64,000 nt of DNA from Rodentibacter abscessus (GCF_047160095.1 NZ_AP038785.1:1984001-2048000), one strand, 5' to 3'; shown: positions 1 through 9,000, counted from the stretch's first letter. Made by a program: numbers and translations. The notes: generated by a model from the sequence alone, not told the origin.

Positions 1-819
1 TTCTTCTAAACCGTAATCTTGTGCTTCTGTAAAGGCGACAAAAGATTGCTCGTTTAGAGTGGGTAAGTTTGCCGAAAGTTCCGTTAATTCAATCTCTTCG
101 CCGCCGCTAAGCTGCCCTTTGCAATACTCAAAAACCTGTTTTTTCACTGCTTGGGTTTGCTCTTTATTTAATTCGCCTTGCTCACAATAATCGCTCACCG
201 CTTGTAATAAGCATTGATTCTGTACTTGCGGGTTCAAACCTTCTTCCGCACCAAGGAAATCCATAAAGAAATCACTGATTTTGCGACCGACACGTCCTTT
301 GATAAAAGTTAAATAGCGGTTGGAGTTCGCATTCACTTGCAAATCCGTTAAATTTACCCGTGCGGCAATGTCGAATTGTGTGATGTCGAGGTATTCCGTA
401 CGGCGAATATCCAAATGCTCATCTACCAGCATACTGTGGCGGCTATCAAGTAGCGCAATAAATAAATAGTCGGTCGCTAAAAAATTATACTGGCAGAGAA
501 TGAGCGTGCCGCTATCGGCAAAATTGTATTTACTTAATTCATTTGCGAGCAGTTTGGTGGAAGATTGGCTAAAACCTAAAAATTCAATTTCCTGTTCCAA
601 TAAGCGATTCAACTGTTGGGCAAAGATGGAATTTTCTTGGAATATCCCAAAGGCTTTCGCTTTATTTTGATAACCTTGGTGTAATTGCAACATCATTTGT
701 TCTACTTCCGGCGTGATTGATAGTAGTTCATCACGCAGAATGCTTTCCATTTTTGTATTTTCATCGTCAGTTTGCTTGATTAGCTGATGTAGTACGATTT
801 GATTAACGCTAATGCTCAT
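1..819 (-). CDS. yejK: Nucleoid-associated protein YejK/NdpA, C-terminal end missing
   Basis: The first 273 codons of a gene that runs off the left edge of the window. The protein starts MSISVNQIVLHQL and contains the segments RYLTFIKGRVGR and FFMDFLGAEEGLN, which are hallmarks of the YejK/NdpA (37 kDa nucleoid-associated) family. Members bind the nucleoid; their exact role is not settled. E. coli YejK is about 335 residues, so some 60 residues lie outside the window. It is divergent from yejL-yejM, the same neighbourhood as in E. coli and Haemophilus. An uptake signal (accgcactt, 856-864) lies in the divergent intergenic region. Confidence 0.95.
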   Translation of the reverse strand, partial: MSISVNQIVLHQLIKQTDDENTKMESILRDELLSITPEVEQMMLQLHQGYQNKAKAFGIFQENSIFAQQLNRLLEQEIEFLGFSQSSTKLLANELSKYNFADSGTLILCQYNFLATDYLFIALLDSRHSMLVDEHLDIRRTEYLDITQFDIAARVNLTDLQVNANSNRYLTFIKGRVGRKISDFFMDFLGAEEGLNPQVQNQCLLQAVSDYCEQGELNKEQTQAVKKQVFEYCKGQLSGGEEIELTELSANLPTLNEQSFVAFTEAQDYGLEE

Positions 820-912
820 TTTATTTTCCTTTATTCAAAAACGTTGCAAATTATAACCGCACTTTTTAATCAAGAAAAAAGAAATTATTTAGGATCTAGG
901 AAATAATCGGGT

Positions 913-1167
913 ATGATAGAGCGACTTTTTTCTCTCATTTTGTATAAAATGGCTCAACATTCAAAGTATTCTGACGCGCAACTCGGCGCAATTGTAAATG
1001 ATATGATAGCCGTGTTGGAAAAACATAAAGCTCCGGTCGATTTGTCTCTCATTGCGTTAGGCAATATGGCAAGCAATTTGCTTACCAGCAGTGTGCCGCA
1101 AACTCAACGTGAGGTTTTGGCGCAAGCCTTTTCCAATGCTTTAATTAACGCGGTAAAAACGCACTAA
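913..1167 (+). CDS. yejL: YejL family protein (UPF0352)
   Basis: An 84-residue all-helical protein with no signal peptide or membrane segment, matching the short YejL/UPF0352 family (E. coli YejL is about 75 residues). The tract RLFSLILYKMAQHSKYSDAQ near the N terminus is not unusual for the family. It lies just upstream of yejM with one base between the stop codon and the next start, so the two are almost certainly co-transcribed and translationally coupled. No biochemical function is established for the family. Confidence 0.9.
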   Translation: MIERLFSLILYKMAQHSKYSDAQLGAIVNDMIAVLEKHKAPVDLSLIALGNMASNLLTSSVPQTQREVLAQAFSNALINAVKTH

Positions 1168-1168
1168 T

Positions 1169-2920
1169 ATGATGATGTGGTTTAAAAAAGGCACTTTCAG
1201 TGGAAAACAATATCGCGATGATACCTCCCGAAAAATTTCGTGGGGGCATTGGTTTGCCTTTTTTAATATTATTATTTCGGTACTGATCGGCGCACGTTAC
1301 GCTTTTCTCATTGATTGGCCCGATACGCTTGGCGGTAAACTTTATTTCTTTGTTAGCCTGCTCGGACATTTCAGCTTCTGCGTTTTTGCGATTTATTTAT
1401 TGGTTATTTTTCCTCTCAGTTTTTTCGTTAAAAATCACCGCACTTTCCGTGGTTTAACGGTGATACTTTCTACGGTTTGTACAACGCTATTATTATTTGA
1501 TACGGAAGTATTTCATCGTTTTAATCTGCACTTATCTTCTGTGGTATGGAATTTATTGGTGAATCCGGAAAACGGTGAGATGTCGCGAGACTGGCAAATT
1601 TTCTTTGCACCAATGCCGATTATTCTGTTGATTCAAATGCTGTTTTCCCGTTGGAGTTGGGAAAAGCTCCGTAGTCTTGAACGGCAAAAATGGCTAAAAG
1701 GAGTCGGTGTATTCTTCACGGCTGCTTTTATCGCTACTCACCTTATTTATGCGTGGGCGGATGCTTATTTGTATCGTCCGATTACAATGCAACGTTCCAA
1801 TTTTCCGCTTTCTTACCCGATGACAGCACGTTCTTTCTTGGAAAAACACGGGCTATTGGATGTTGAACAGTATACGAAAACTTTAGAGCAAGAAGGGCGA
1901 TTAGATGCGCTGAAGATTGATTATCCAAAGCATAAACTCACCTTCGCACCGCTTGAAAATAAGCCGAATCTTTTAGTGATCACGGTTTCAGGCTTGCGTT
2001 ACGATGCGATCACCGGTGAGAAGATGCCGAGATTGGCAGAGTTTGCTACCGGTTCGACACAATTTGTCAATCATTATAGTAGCGGTAATACAAATAATGC
2101 CGGTTTAGTCGGTTTATTCTATGGTTTGAATGCAAATTATACGGACAGTATTTTGAGCAATCACACACCGTCGGTATTGATTGAAAAACTCCGTTCGGAA
2201 AAATATCAATTGGGGTTATTTTCTGCAACAAACTTTAAAGATAGCTTGTTCCGTCAAGCCCTACTTAAGAACATCAAGCTGCCGCAAGGAAAATCCGGTA
2301 ATGAAAGTGCGGTCAAAAGTTTTAATGAATTTATGTCGACAAGAACCGCTCAAGCCCCTTGGTTTGCTTATCTTGATCTTGATTTAACGGCAAAAAACAA
2401 AGCAGAATATGACCGCACTTTAACACGAATAGATGGGCTGATTGAGCAAGCATTAATGCGTGTGCCATTAGAAAATACCCTTGTGATTGTGACGGCAGAA
2501 CATGGTTTTGCTTTTGATGCGATGAGTGAAAAAGATCGCTCCAATTATTTTGGGCGTGATGAAATTCAAGTTCCGTTATTGGTCTATTGGAAAGATTTAC
2601 CGGTGGGCATTGAAAAAAGGCTAAGCGGACATACTGACATATTGCCGGCGCTGATGACATCGGTGTTTAAGGTAAAAAACCCGTTGAGTGATTACTCGCA
2701 AGGGCGTAATTTGTTTGATTTGGATGGAGATAATTGGGTGCTTGCTTCAAATTACCGTTGGAATGTATTGATTCAACCGGACGGCACGCAATATCACATT
2801 GATCGTAAAGGAAACTACAAAAAATTTGACCGCACTTATCAAGAACAATTTTCCGAACGTCCTCCATTGGGGCTGTTCTTGGAAATGTTTAAACGGGAAA
2901 ATTCATTTTTTGAGAAATAA
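1169..2920 (+). CDS. yejM: Inner-membrane sulfatase-like protein YejM/PbgA, regulator of LPS synthesis
   Basis: A 583-residue protein with an N-terminal block of about five transmembrane helices (residues 20-210, DUF3413) followed by a periplasmic sulfatase-fold domain (about 250-560, starting NLLVITVSGLRYDAI). In E. coli the family (YejM, PbgA, LapC) senses LPS at the inner membrane and controls LpxC turnover through LapB and FtsH; the sulfatase domain is not known to be catalytic. The start codon follows the yejL stop by one base. There are three possible in-frame ATGs (MMM); the first is used here. A hairpin terminator follows directly. Confidence 0.95.
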   Translation: MMMWFKKGTFSGKQYRDDTSRKISWGHWFAFFNIIISVLIGARYAFLIDWPDTLGGKLYFFVSLLGHFSFCVFAIYLLVIFPLSFFVKNHRTFRGLTVILSTVCTTLLLFDTEVFHRFNLHLSSVVWNLLVNPENGEMSRDWQIFFAPMPIILLIQMLFSRWSWEKLRSLERQKWLKGVGVFFTAAFIATHLIYAWADAYLYRPITMQRSNFPLSYPMTARSFLEKHGLLDVEQYTKTLEQEGRLDALKIDYPKHKLTFAPLENKPNLLVITVSGLRYDAITGEKMPRLAEFATGSTQFVNHYSSGNTNNAGLVGLFYGLNANYTDSILSNHTPSVLIEKLRSEKYQLGLFSATNFKDSLFRQALLKNIKLPQGKSGNESAVKSFNEFMSTRTAQAPWFAYLDLDLTAKNKAEYDRTLTRIDGLIEQALMRVPLENTLVIVTAEHGFAFDAMSEKDRSNYFGRDEIQVPLLVYWKDLPVGIEKRLSGHTDILPALMTSVFKVKNPLSDYSQGRNLFDLDGDNWVLASNYRWNVLIQPDGTQYHIDRKGNYKKFDRTYQEQFSERPPLGLFLEMFKRENSFFEK

Positions 2921-2928
2921 TGTCAGTG

Positions 2929-2953
2929 AGGCGGTGTTTCCGCCTTTGTTTTA
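2929..2953 (+). terminator. Rho-independent terminator after yejM
   Basis: A 6-bp GC-rich stem (aggcgg / ccgcct, 2929-2934 and 2940-2945) with a five-base loop is followed by a T-rich run, just after the yejM stop codon. Confidence 0.75.
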
Positions 2954-3146
2954 TCGTAAAAAATGAATGGCTTTTTGTGGTTCAACCCTTTATACTTGCG
3001 CCTCAGTTTAAGACTGAAAAGATGTTATTAATGAAAATCCGTGAGTTTTTCATAACATTATCACTATGCTTCTCGCCACGCTTGTCGTGCCTTTCAATTA
3101 ATACGCTTCTCGTCTTTTTATCCTCATTCTTTTTTATGGAGTTTGT

Positions 3147-4139
3147 ATGAAAAGCCACGTTCGTAGTTTTAAAACCTATATTCGCGATGAGATCATCAAA
3201 AAAGGCGGTTGGGTAAATGCCCACGCCCACGCCGATCGCGCCTTTACGATGACGCCGGAAAAAATCGGTATTTATCATAGTAGCAATTTGCAACAAAAAT
3301 GGGATTTGGTCGATGAAGTAAAACGCACTTCCAGTGTTGATGATTATTATGCACGATTTTGCCAGTCTATCGAGTTGATGATTTCCCAAGGTGTAACGGC
3401 TTTCGGCACCTTTGTCGATATTGATCCGATTTGTGAAGATCGGGCAATTATCGCCGCTCACAAAGCACGTGAAGTTTATAAACACGACATTATTTTAAAA
3501 TTTGCCAATCAAACCTTAAAAGGCGTGATTGAACCTACCGCCCGTAAATGGTTCGATATCGGTTCAGAAATGGTGGATATGATAGGCGGTTTGCCATATC
3601 GCGATGAACTGGATTATGGGAGAGGTTTAGACGCGATGGATATTTTGTTGGATAAGGCAAAATCTCTTGGCATTATGTGTCACGTGCATGTGGATCAGTT
3701 TAATAATCCAAGTGAAAAGGAAACCGAGCAATTATGTGATAAAACCATTGAACATGGTATGGAAGGGCGTGTTGTCGGGATTCACGGGATTTCTATCGGA
3801 TCTCATTCCAAAGAATATCGCTATCAACTTTATGAAAAAATGCGTAAAGCAAAAATGATGATGATTGCTTGTCCAATGGCATGGATTGATAGTAATCGAA
3901 AAGAAGATCTAATGCCGTTCCATAACGCTTTAACACCAGCGGATGAAATGATTCCGGAAGGGATTACGGTGGCTTTAGGGACGGATAATATCTGCGATTA
4001 TATGGTGCCGCTTTGCGAAGGTGATTTATGGCAGGAATTGAGCTTGCTTGCGGCAGGTTGTCGTTTTCCTCATTTAGATGCAATGGTGGATATTGCAAGT
4101 ATTAATGGGCGTAAAGTATTAGGGTTAGAGCCGATTTAA
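3147..4139 (+). CDS. Amidohydrolase-family metal-dependent hydrolase (cytosine deaminase-like)
   Basis: A 330-residue cytoplasmic protein with the metal-binding pattern of the amidohydrolase superfamily: HAHADR near residue 24 (HxH), HVHVDQ near 180, a His in VVGIHGIS near 213, and TDNICD near 277 (the terminal Asp). The layout is closest to cytosine deaminase or related aminohydrolases, but the substrate cannot be read from the sequence. The protein is shorter than E. coli CodA (about 427 residues) and lacks the N-terminal small beta-sandwich. The start is supported by GGAG at 3138-3141. It is a single-gene unit between two terminators. Confidence 0.8.
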   Translation: MKSHVRSFKTYIRDEIIKKGGWVNAHAHADRAFTMTPEKIGIYHSSNLQQKWDLVDEVKRTSSVDDYYARFCQSIELMISQGVTAFGTFVDIDPICEDRAIIAAHKAREVYKHDIILKFANQTLKGVIEPTARKWFDIGSEMVDMIGGLPYRDELDYGRGLDAMDILLDKAKSLGIMCHVHVDQFNNPSEKETEQLCDKTIEHGMEGRVVGIHGISIGSHSKEYRYQLYEKMRKAKMMMIACPMAWIDSNRKEDLMPFHNALTPADEMIPEGITVALGTDNICDYMVPLCEGDLWQELSLLAAGCRFPHLDAMVDIASINGRKVLGLEPI

Positions 4140-4160
4140 CTAAAGTCCGTTAAAAAAGAG

Positions 4161-4195
4161 CGGTCATAAAATGAAATGTTTTATGATCGTTTTTT
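4161..4195 (+). terminator. Rho-independent terminator after the amidohydrolase gene
   Basis: An 11-bp stem with one G-T pair (cggtcataaaa 4161-4171, ttttatgatcg 4179-4189), a seven-base loop and a run of T lie 20 bases beyond the stop codon. Confidence 0.85.
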
Positions 4196-4236
4196 ATTGC
4201 CTAAAAATAAAACGTTTAAAAAGAGATTAGGTGAAG

Positions 4237-4312
4237 TGGTGGGCGATACCGGTTTCGAACCAGTGACCCCCTCCTTGTAAGGGAGGTGCTCTCCCAACTG
4301 AGCTAATCGCCC
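4237..4312 (-). tRNA. tRNA-Val (anticodon TAC), copy 4 in transcription order
   Basis: A 76-base cloverleaf read on the minus strand: acceptor GGGCGAT pairs with ATCGCCC, the anticodon stem is CCTCC/GGAGG around loop CTTACAA (anticodon TAC), the T-stem is ACTGG/CCGGT and CCA is encoded. It differs from the other three copies at one T-loop base (4254; TTCGAAA instead of TTCGAGA). It is the last of a four-gene array. Confidence 0.97.
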
Positions 4313-4366
4313 GATAATATTAAGACTAAATCTTAAATCCTCGGTTTATCTAAACACTTAATTAAG

Positions 4367-4442
4367 TGGTGGGCGATACCGGTCTCGAACCAGTGACCCC
4401 CTCCTTGTAAGGGAGGTGCTCTCCCAACTGAGCTAATCGCCC
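4367..4442 (-). tRNA. tRNA-Val (anticodon TAC), copy 3
   Basis: The same 76-base tRNA-Val with anticodon TAC and an encoded CCA, identical to copies 1 and 2. A 54-base spacer separates it from copy 4. Confidence 0.97.
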
Positions 4443-4501
4443 ACTTAAGATAGCGTTTAAATAAAAGGGAAAGTTTGAGCGGAAAGAACACTTTAGAGAA
4501 G

Positions 4502-4577
4502 TGGTGGGCGATACCGGTCTCGAACCAGTGACCCCCTCCTTGTAAGGGAGGTGCTCTCCCAACTGAGCTAATCGCCC
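4502..4577 (-). tRNA. tRNA-Val (anticodon TAC), copy 2
   Basis: The same 76-base tRNA-Val with anticodon TAC and an encoded CCA. A 59-base spacer separates it from copy 3. Confidence 0.97.
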
Positions 4578-4615
4578 GCTTGGTCAAACTTTACAACATT
4601 AAGTACCTTGGATAG

Positions 4616-4691
4616 TGGTGGGCGATACCGGTCTCGAACCAGTGACCCCCTCCTTGTAAGGGAGGTGCTCTCCCAACTGAGCTAATCGCCC
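4616..4691 (-). tRNA. tRNA-Val (anticodon TAC), copy 1, promoter-proximal
   Basis: The first gene of the tRNA-Val array on the minus strand, with anticodon TAC and an encoded CCA. A good sigma-70 promoter lies just upstream at 4710-4737. Confidence 0.97.
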
Positions 4692-4709
4692 TTAATGTTG
4701 TGGGTTGGC

Positions 4710-4737
4710 ATTATAGGGATAATGCATTTTCAGTCAA
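4710..4737 (-). promoter_or_regulatory. Sigma-70 promoter of the tRNA-Val array
   Basis: On the minus strand TTGACT (4737-4732) and a consensus TATAAT (4715-4710) are separated by 16 bases. Transcription would begin about ten bases before the first tRNA, as expected for a stable-RNA promoter. Confidence 0.85.
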
Positions 4738-4862
4738 TCATTTTTTATAAAAAAGCGATTAATTGTTGTAAAAATAAGCATAAAAAGCAGCTTTCTTATT
4801 TAGATGTGAATGCAGTCGTAGTAGAATAGCGGGCGATATTTTGATTATAGATAGGTTAGAAA

Positions 4863-6305
4863 ATGAAATTAGCAGCTCCTTTTGATTTAGATCCGAATGT
4901 GAAAGTGCGTACCCGTTTTGCTCCTAGCCCTACCGGTTATTTACACGTAGGTGGAGCGCGCACTGCGCTTTATTCTTGGTTATTCGCAAAACATAATCAC
5001 GGCGAATTTGTATTGCGCATTGAAGATACCGATTTGGAACGTTCTACGCCGGAAGCCACGGCTGCGATTTTAGAAGGAATGGAATGGTTAAACCTTGCTT
5101 GGGAGCACGGGCCTTATTACCAAACCGAACGTTTTGAGCGCTACAACCAAGTTATTGATGAAATGCTTGAACAAGGTTTGGCATATCGCTGTTACTGTTC
5201 TAAAGAACGTTTGGAAGCACTTCGTCATACACAAGAACAAAATAAAGAAAAACCACGTTATGATCGCCATTGTTTACACGATCATAGCCATTCACCGAAT
5301 GAACCCCATGTCGTTCGCTTTAAAAATCCGACGGAAGGCTCGGTCGTATTTGATGATGCCGTGCGGGGACGCATTGAAATTAGCAACAGTGAATTGGATG
5401 ATCTCATTATTCGCCGCACGGACGGTTCACCAACCTATAATTTCTGTGTCGTGGTGGATGACTGGGATATGGGTATTACTCATGTAGTACGCGGTGAAGA
5501 TCATATTAATAATACGCCTCGTCAAATTAATATCCTAAAAGCCATCGGTGCGCCGATTCCGACTTATGCGCATGTTTCAATGATCAACGGTGATGACGGT
5601 CAAAAACTCTCAAAACGTCATGGCGCGGTGAGTGTGATGCAATATCGTGATGAAGGTTACTTGCCGGAAGCACTCGTTAATTACCTTGTGCGTTTAGGCT
5701 GGGGACATGGTGATCAGGAAATTTTTAGCCGTGAAGAGATGATTAAATATTTTGAGCTTGATCACGTAAGTAAATCGGCAAGTGCGTTTAATACCGATAA
5801 ACTCTTGTGGTTAAACCATCACTATATTCGTGAATTACCGCCGGAATATGTGGCGAAACACCTTGAATGGCATTATAAGGATCAAGGTATTGATACGAGC
5901 AACGGACCTGCGTTGACCGAAATCGTAACAATGCTTGCCGAACGTTGCAAAACCCTAAAAGAAATGGCAGCAGCAAGCCGTTATTTCTTTGAAGAATTTG
6001 ATACTTTTGACGAAGCGGCCGTGAAAAAACATTTTAAAGGTGCAGCCGTTGAAGCCCTTGAAAAAGTAAAAGAAAAATTGACCGCACTTTCCGCTTGGGA
6101 TTTACATTCTACTCACGAAGCGATTGAACAAGCTGCTGCCGAGCTTGAAGTAGGAATGGGGAAAGTCGGTATGCCGTTACGTGTGGCCGTTACCGGTTCG
6201 GGTCAGTCGCCGTCAATGGATGTGACTTTGGTCGGCATTGGTCGTGAACGTGTACTTGCCCGTATTCAACGTGCGATCGATTTTATTAAGTCGCAAAATG
6301 CTTAA
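4863..6305 (+). CDS. gltX: Glutamyl-tRNA synthetase
   Basis: A 480-residue class I aminoacyl-tRNA synthetase that charges tRNA-Glu in the cytoplasm. The HIGH-type signature appears as PSPTGYLHVGGARTA near residue 20 and the KMSKS-type signature as KLSKRHG near residue 245. Length matches the bacterial GltX family (about 470 residues). The start MKLAAPFDLDP follows a ttagaaa leader. An uptake signal (gaccgcacttt, around 6080) lies inside the reading frame. It stands alone, back to back with the tRNA-Val array. Confidence 0.98.
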   Translation: MKLAAPFDLDPNVKVRTRFAPSPTGYLHVGGARTALYSWLFAKHNHGEFVLRIEDTDLERSTPEATAAILEGMEWLNLAWEHGPYYQTERFERYNQVIDEMLEQGLAYRCYCSKERLEALRHTQEQNKEKPRYDRHCLHDHSHSPNEPHVVRFKNPTEGSVVFDDAVRGRIEISNSELDDLIIRRTDGSPTYNFCVVVDDWDMGITHVVRGEDHINNTPRQINILKAIGAPIPTYAHVSMINGDDGQKLSKRHGAVSVMQYRDEGYLPEALVNYLVRLGWGHGDQEIFSREEMIKYFELDHVSKSASAFNTDKLLWLNHHYIRELPPEYVAKHLEWHYKDQGIDTSNGPALTEIVTMLAERCKTLKEMAAASRYFFEEFDTFDEAAVKKHFKGAAVEALEKVKEKLTALSAWDLHSTHEAIEQAAAELEVGMGKVGMPLRVAVTGSGQSPSMDVTLVGIGRERVLARIQRAIDFIKSQNA

Positions 6306-6341
6306 TATTTAATCGTCTGATCTTTTCAAGATAATTTCATA

Positions 6342-6370
6342 TTGACAGCAGTAGCAGCAAAATTTAAGAT
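6342..6370 (+). promoter_or_regulatory. Sigma-70 promoter of tRNA-Ala
   Basis: A consensus TTGACA (6342-6347) and TAAGAT (6365-6370) are 17 bases apart, placing initiation a few bases before the tRNA. Confidence 0.85.
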
Positions 6371-6381
6371 AGCACCGCTTT

Positions 6382-6458
<77 letters not shown>

Positions 6459-6466
6459 ACAAATTT

Positions 6467-6498
6467 AAAACGCACTGTAAATACAGTGCGTTTTCCTT
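6467..6498. terminator. Terminator after tRNA-Ala, possibly shared with psiE
   Basis: A perfect 12-bp stem (aaaacgcactgt 6467-6478, acagtgcgtttt 6483-6494) with a four-base loop. T-runs are available on both strands, so it may serve the tRNA on the plus strand and psiE on the minus strand. Confidence 0.85.
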
Positions 6499-6500
6499 TT

Positions 6501-6917
6501 CTAGATGTTTCGTAATTTATCGGAATAAAGTATCAAGCAAAGCGCTATCACCATAATGAGGATTGCTCCGGCGAATAAAATCGTATCCAGCGCACTTTCG
6601 TGCATAACAATAATAAAGCGTAGCATTGCGGTGATCCCTGAATAGATAAAGTAGCGCAAAGGAAAGTGATAGCCGCTTTTAAAATATTGTACAATTAAGC
6701 CGATGAATCCGAAGTATAAGAAAAACATCACAGCCTGTTCTGCTAAGGCATAAGGCACGACAGTCGAAGGATTTATCACCATCAAGGCAAGAGAATAAGT
6801 AATTTTTGCTAAAGCAATAATAAGTACAATTGCTAAAGCGATCAATGCGGTGCTGAGTACGATTTTAAGTATGTTTGTTACGATACTTGGAAATTTTTCC
6901 ATTTGATTTTCTTCCAT
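6501..6917 (-). CDS. psiE: PsiE family inner-membrane protein
   Basis: A 138-residue protein with about four hydrophobic helices. The stretch FHFPLRYF-type motif (here YHFPLRYFIYSGITAMLR) and the VxFFLYFGFIGLIVQYF segment match PsiE, the phosphate-starvation-inducible membrane protein of E. coli (136 residues). Its molecular function is unknown. It is on the minus strand between two terminators, so it is probably a single-gene unit. The start MEENQMEKF follows a tctcctt-complement ribosome site (AGGAGA near 6925). Confidence 0.88.
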   Translation of the reverse strand: MEENQMEKFPSIVTNILKIVLSTALIALAIVLIIALAKITYSLALMVINPSTVVPYALAEQAVMFFLYFGFIGLIVQYFKSGYHFPLRYFIYSGITAMLRFIIVMHESALDTILFAGAILIMVIALCLILYSDKLRNI

Positions 6918-6944
6918 TGTTTATTCTCCTTCTGCTTATCTTCA

Positions 6945-6976
6945 ATAAAAAAATACCGATACGATCATCGGTATTT
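6945..6976 (-). terminator. Rho-independent terminator after queH
   Basis: A perfect 10-bp stem (6951-6960 and 6967-6976, aaataccgat and its complement) with a six-base loop. On the minus strand it is followed by a run of seven T, downstream of queH. Confidence 0.88.
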
Positions 6977-7007
6977 CTTGGAAAGTGCGGTTATTTTTTA
7001 CCGAGTT

Positions 7008-7739
7008 TTAATCCGGAGTATAATATAGTTTTCCTATTTCAATTTTTTGACGACCGGTTTCTTCACGCCATTTGTTGCTATCACGTAATGAATAAACACA
7101 GCCGCAATATTCTTGTTGATAAAAACGTTCGCGCTTGCTGATTTCGATCATTCGTTGTGAACCGCCTTCTTTGCGCCAATTGTAATCCCAATAAATCACG
7201 TCATCATATTTTTCTGCTGCACGGTGTCCGCAGCCGTTGATTTGATTCATATCTTTCCAACGGGAGATGCCAAGACAACTTGTGAAAACCGGAAAGCCAT
7301 GTTCGTGAGCATATTCTGCCGCTTTTTCAAAACGCATATCGAAACACATCGTGCAACGAATGCCACGTTCCGGCTCCCATTCCATACCTTTCGCGCGATC
7401 GAACCAATTTTGTCGATCATAATCCGCATCAATAAAGGGAATGCCAAACTTTTGAGCGAAGCGAATGTTTTCTTCCTTACGAATTAAATATTCTTTTAAC
7501 GGATGAATATTCGGATTGTAGAAATAAATAGTGAAGTTAATGCCGGAGGCAAGAATGGCTTCCATCACTTCACCGGAGCAAGGCGCACAGCAAGAGTGAA
7601 GAAGTAGTTTATTGTGTCCGTCGGGTAAGGTTAATTTTTCACGAATAAAAGGTGCGTTAGGATCTTTACGCACTTTTTGCTTGCGTATTTTGGGCTGGAA
7701 ATTGACCGCACTTTGCGTTGAGTTTTCGGTGTTATTCAT
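7008..7739 (-). CDS. queH: Epoxyqueuosine reductase QueH
   Basis: A 243-residue cytoplasmic protein of the QueH (formerly DUF208) family, which performs the last step of queuosine synthesis in tRNA, replacing the unrelated QueG. The diagnostic cysteine motifs are present: HSCCAPCSG near residue 50, RCTMCF near 130 and EYCGCVYS near 212; these bind the Fe-S cluster and metal in characterised QueH. The first 30 residues are a basic, low-complexity extension containing an uptake signal (gaccgcactttg, about 7703). The terminator at 6945-6976 ends the transcript. Confidence 0.95.
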   Translation of the reverse strand: MNNTENSTQSAVNFQPKIRKQKVRKDPNAPFIREKLTLPDGHNKLLLHSCCAPCSGEVMEAILASGINFTIYFYNPNIHPLKEYLIRKEENIRFAQKFGIPFIDADYDRQNWFDRAKGMEWEPERGIRCTMCFDMRFEKAAEYAHEHGFPVFTSCLGISRWKDMNQINGCGHRAAEKYDDVIYWDYNWRKEGGSQRMIEISKRERFYQQEYCGCVYSLRDSNKWREETGRQKIEIGKLYYTPD

Positions 7740-7794
7740 AACGTTAATAATAATGGTGAAAGATTGTCCTAAAATGTGAATGTTGTATTAAAAG

Positions 7795-8784
7795 TTAATA
7801 GGTTCTATCTACGGATAAGTAAGCTAAAGAAATCAATGCCTGTTTGTATTCGCTTTCCGGCAAAATAGCAATTGCATCAACGGCTTTTTGCGCTTCTTGT
7901 TTTGCCCGTGCCATAGAATAGTCCAACGATTTATGCTCTGCCATAATGGCAAGCACTTCATCAATCGCTTCTCGTTTACCGCCTTGTTCAATGGCTTCAC
8001 GGATAAGTGTCGCTTGCTGCTCATTTCCATGGTGCATTGCGTGCAATAAAGGAAGTGTCGGTTTTCCTTCCGCCAAATCATCGCCCACATTTTTTCCGAG
8101 TGCTTGGGCGTTTGCGCTATAATCCAATACATCGTCCACCAGTTGGAATGCGGTGCCGAGATAACGTCCGTAATCTTGTAAAGCTTTCTCTTGCGCTTCT
8201 GTTGCGCCGGCAACAATTGCCGCAGCTTGTCCTGCAACCTCAAATAAACGTGCGGTTTTGCTATAAATGACACGCATATAATTCGCTTCACTGGTTTCAG
8301 GATCATTGACGTTCATTAATTGTTGGACTTCACCTTCCGCCAATACATTGGTCGCATCCGCCATAATGCGTAGGATTTTTAAAGATTCCAATTGCGCAAC
8401 CAACTGAAATGCCCGCGTATAAATAAAATCACCGACTAATACGCTTGCAGCATTACCAAATTCAGCATTGGCGGTAGCACGGCCACGGCGCATATCGGAT
8501 TCATCAACGACATCATCATGCAATAGAGATGCGGTGTGAATAAATTCGACAAAAGTTGCACAAGTGATCGTTTGCGATCCTTCAAACCCTAAGGATCGTG
8601 CGGCAAGTATTGCGATCAAAGGACGGATCCTTTTTCCGCCGCCTTGTACAATATAGAAACCGAGTTGGCTTATTAATGCTACATCGGAATTTAATTGAGT
8701 AAGAATATTTTGATTCACTTTCTGCATATCCGGATCAACCAATTGCTGAATAGATTGCATATCCATTAAATCTTGTTTTTTCAT
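7795..8784 (-). CDS. ispB: Octaprenyl diphosphate synthase
   Basis: A 329-residue trans-prenyltransferase that builds the C40 side chain of ubiquinone and menaquinone from FPP and IPP. The first and second Asp-rich motifs appear as LHDDVVDESD near residue 90 and DDVLD near 219, with GGGKRIRP near 50. It is divergent from rplU-rpmA, the same arrangement as in E. coli and Haemophilus. An uptake signal overlaps the divergent region near 8808. Confidence 0.97.
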   Translation of the reverse strand: MKKQDLMDMQSIQQLVDPDMQKVNQNILTQLNSDVALISQLGFYIVQGGGKRIRPLIAILAARSLGFEGSQTITCATFVEFIHTASLLHDDVVDESDMRRGRATANAEFGNAASVLVGDFIYTRAFQLVAQLESLKILRIMADATNVLAEGEVQQLMNVNDPETSEANYMRVIYSKTARLFEVAGQAAAIVAGATEAQEKALQDYGRYLGTAFQLVDDVLDYSANAQALGKNVGDDLAEGKPTLPLLHAMHHGNEQQATLIREAIEQGGKREAIDEVLAIMAEHKSLDYSMARAKQEAQKAVDAIAILPESEYKQALISLAYLSVDRTY

Positions 8785-8898
8785 CTCTTTTGATAGGCTT
8801 CTAAGGTAAAAGTGCGGTGCATTTTAACTGAATTTTCGGGCTTTCTGAAATCAAACTGCCGGAAAAGGGAATTTTTTTATTTTATTACAAATAAACCC

Positions 8899-8927
8899 TT
8901 GCTATGGGATCGTTTTTTCCGTAGAAT
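8899..8927 (+). promoter_or_regulatory. Sigma-70 promoter of rplU-rpmA
   Basis: TTGCTA (8899-8904) and TAGAAT (8922-8927) are separated by exactly 17 bases, about 75 bases upstream of the rplU start. Confidence 0.75.
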
Positions 8928-9000
8928 TTGCGACCTATTTTATATGAATTTTGAAGTGCGGACTGCAAAGTGCAGAAAAGCACAGTTAAGCGGAGTATTT

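Noticed and set aside
2920..3150. 76-residue open frame between yejM and the amidohydrolase gene
   Set aside because: It begins inside the yejM terminator region, has no ribosome site or recognisable domain, and is low in complexity.
3003..3485. 160-residue minus-strand open frame
   Set aside because: It overlaps the amidohydrolase gene on the opposite strand and has no family features.
4333..4587. Open frames on the minus strand across the tRNA-Val genes (AISSVGRAPPLQGG-type peptides)
   Set aside because: These peptides are translations of the tRNA genes themselves, a well-known annotation artefact.
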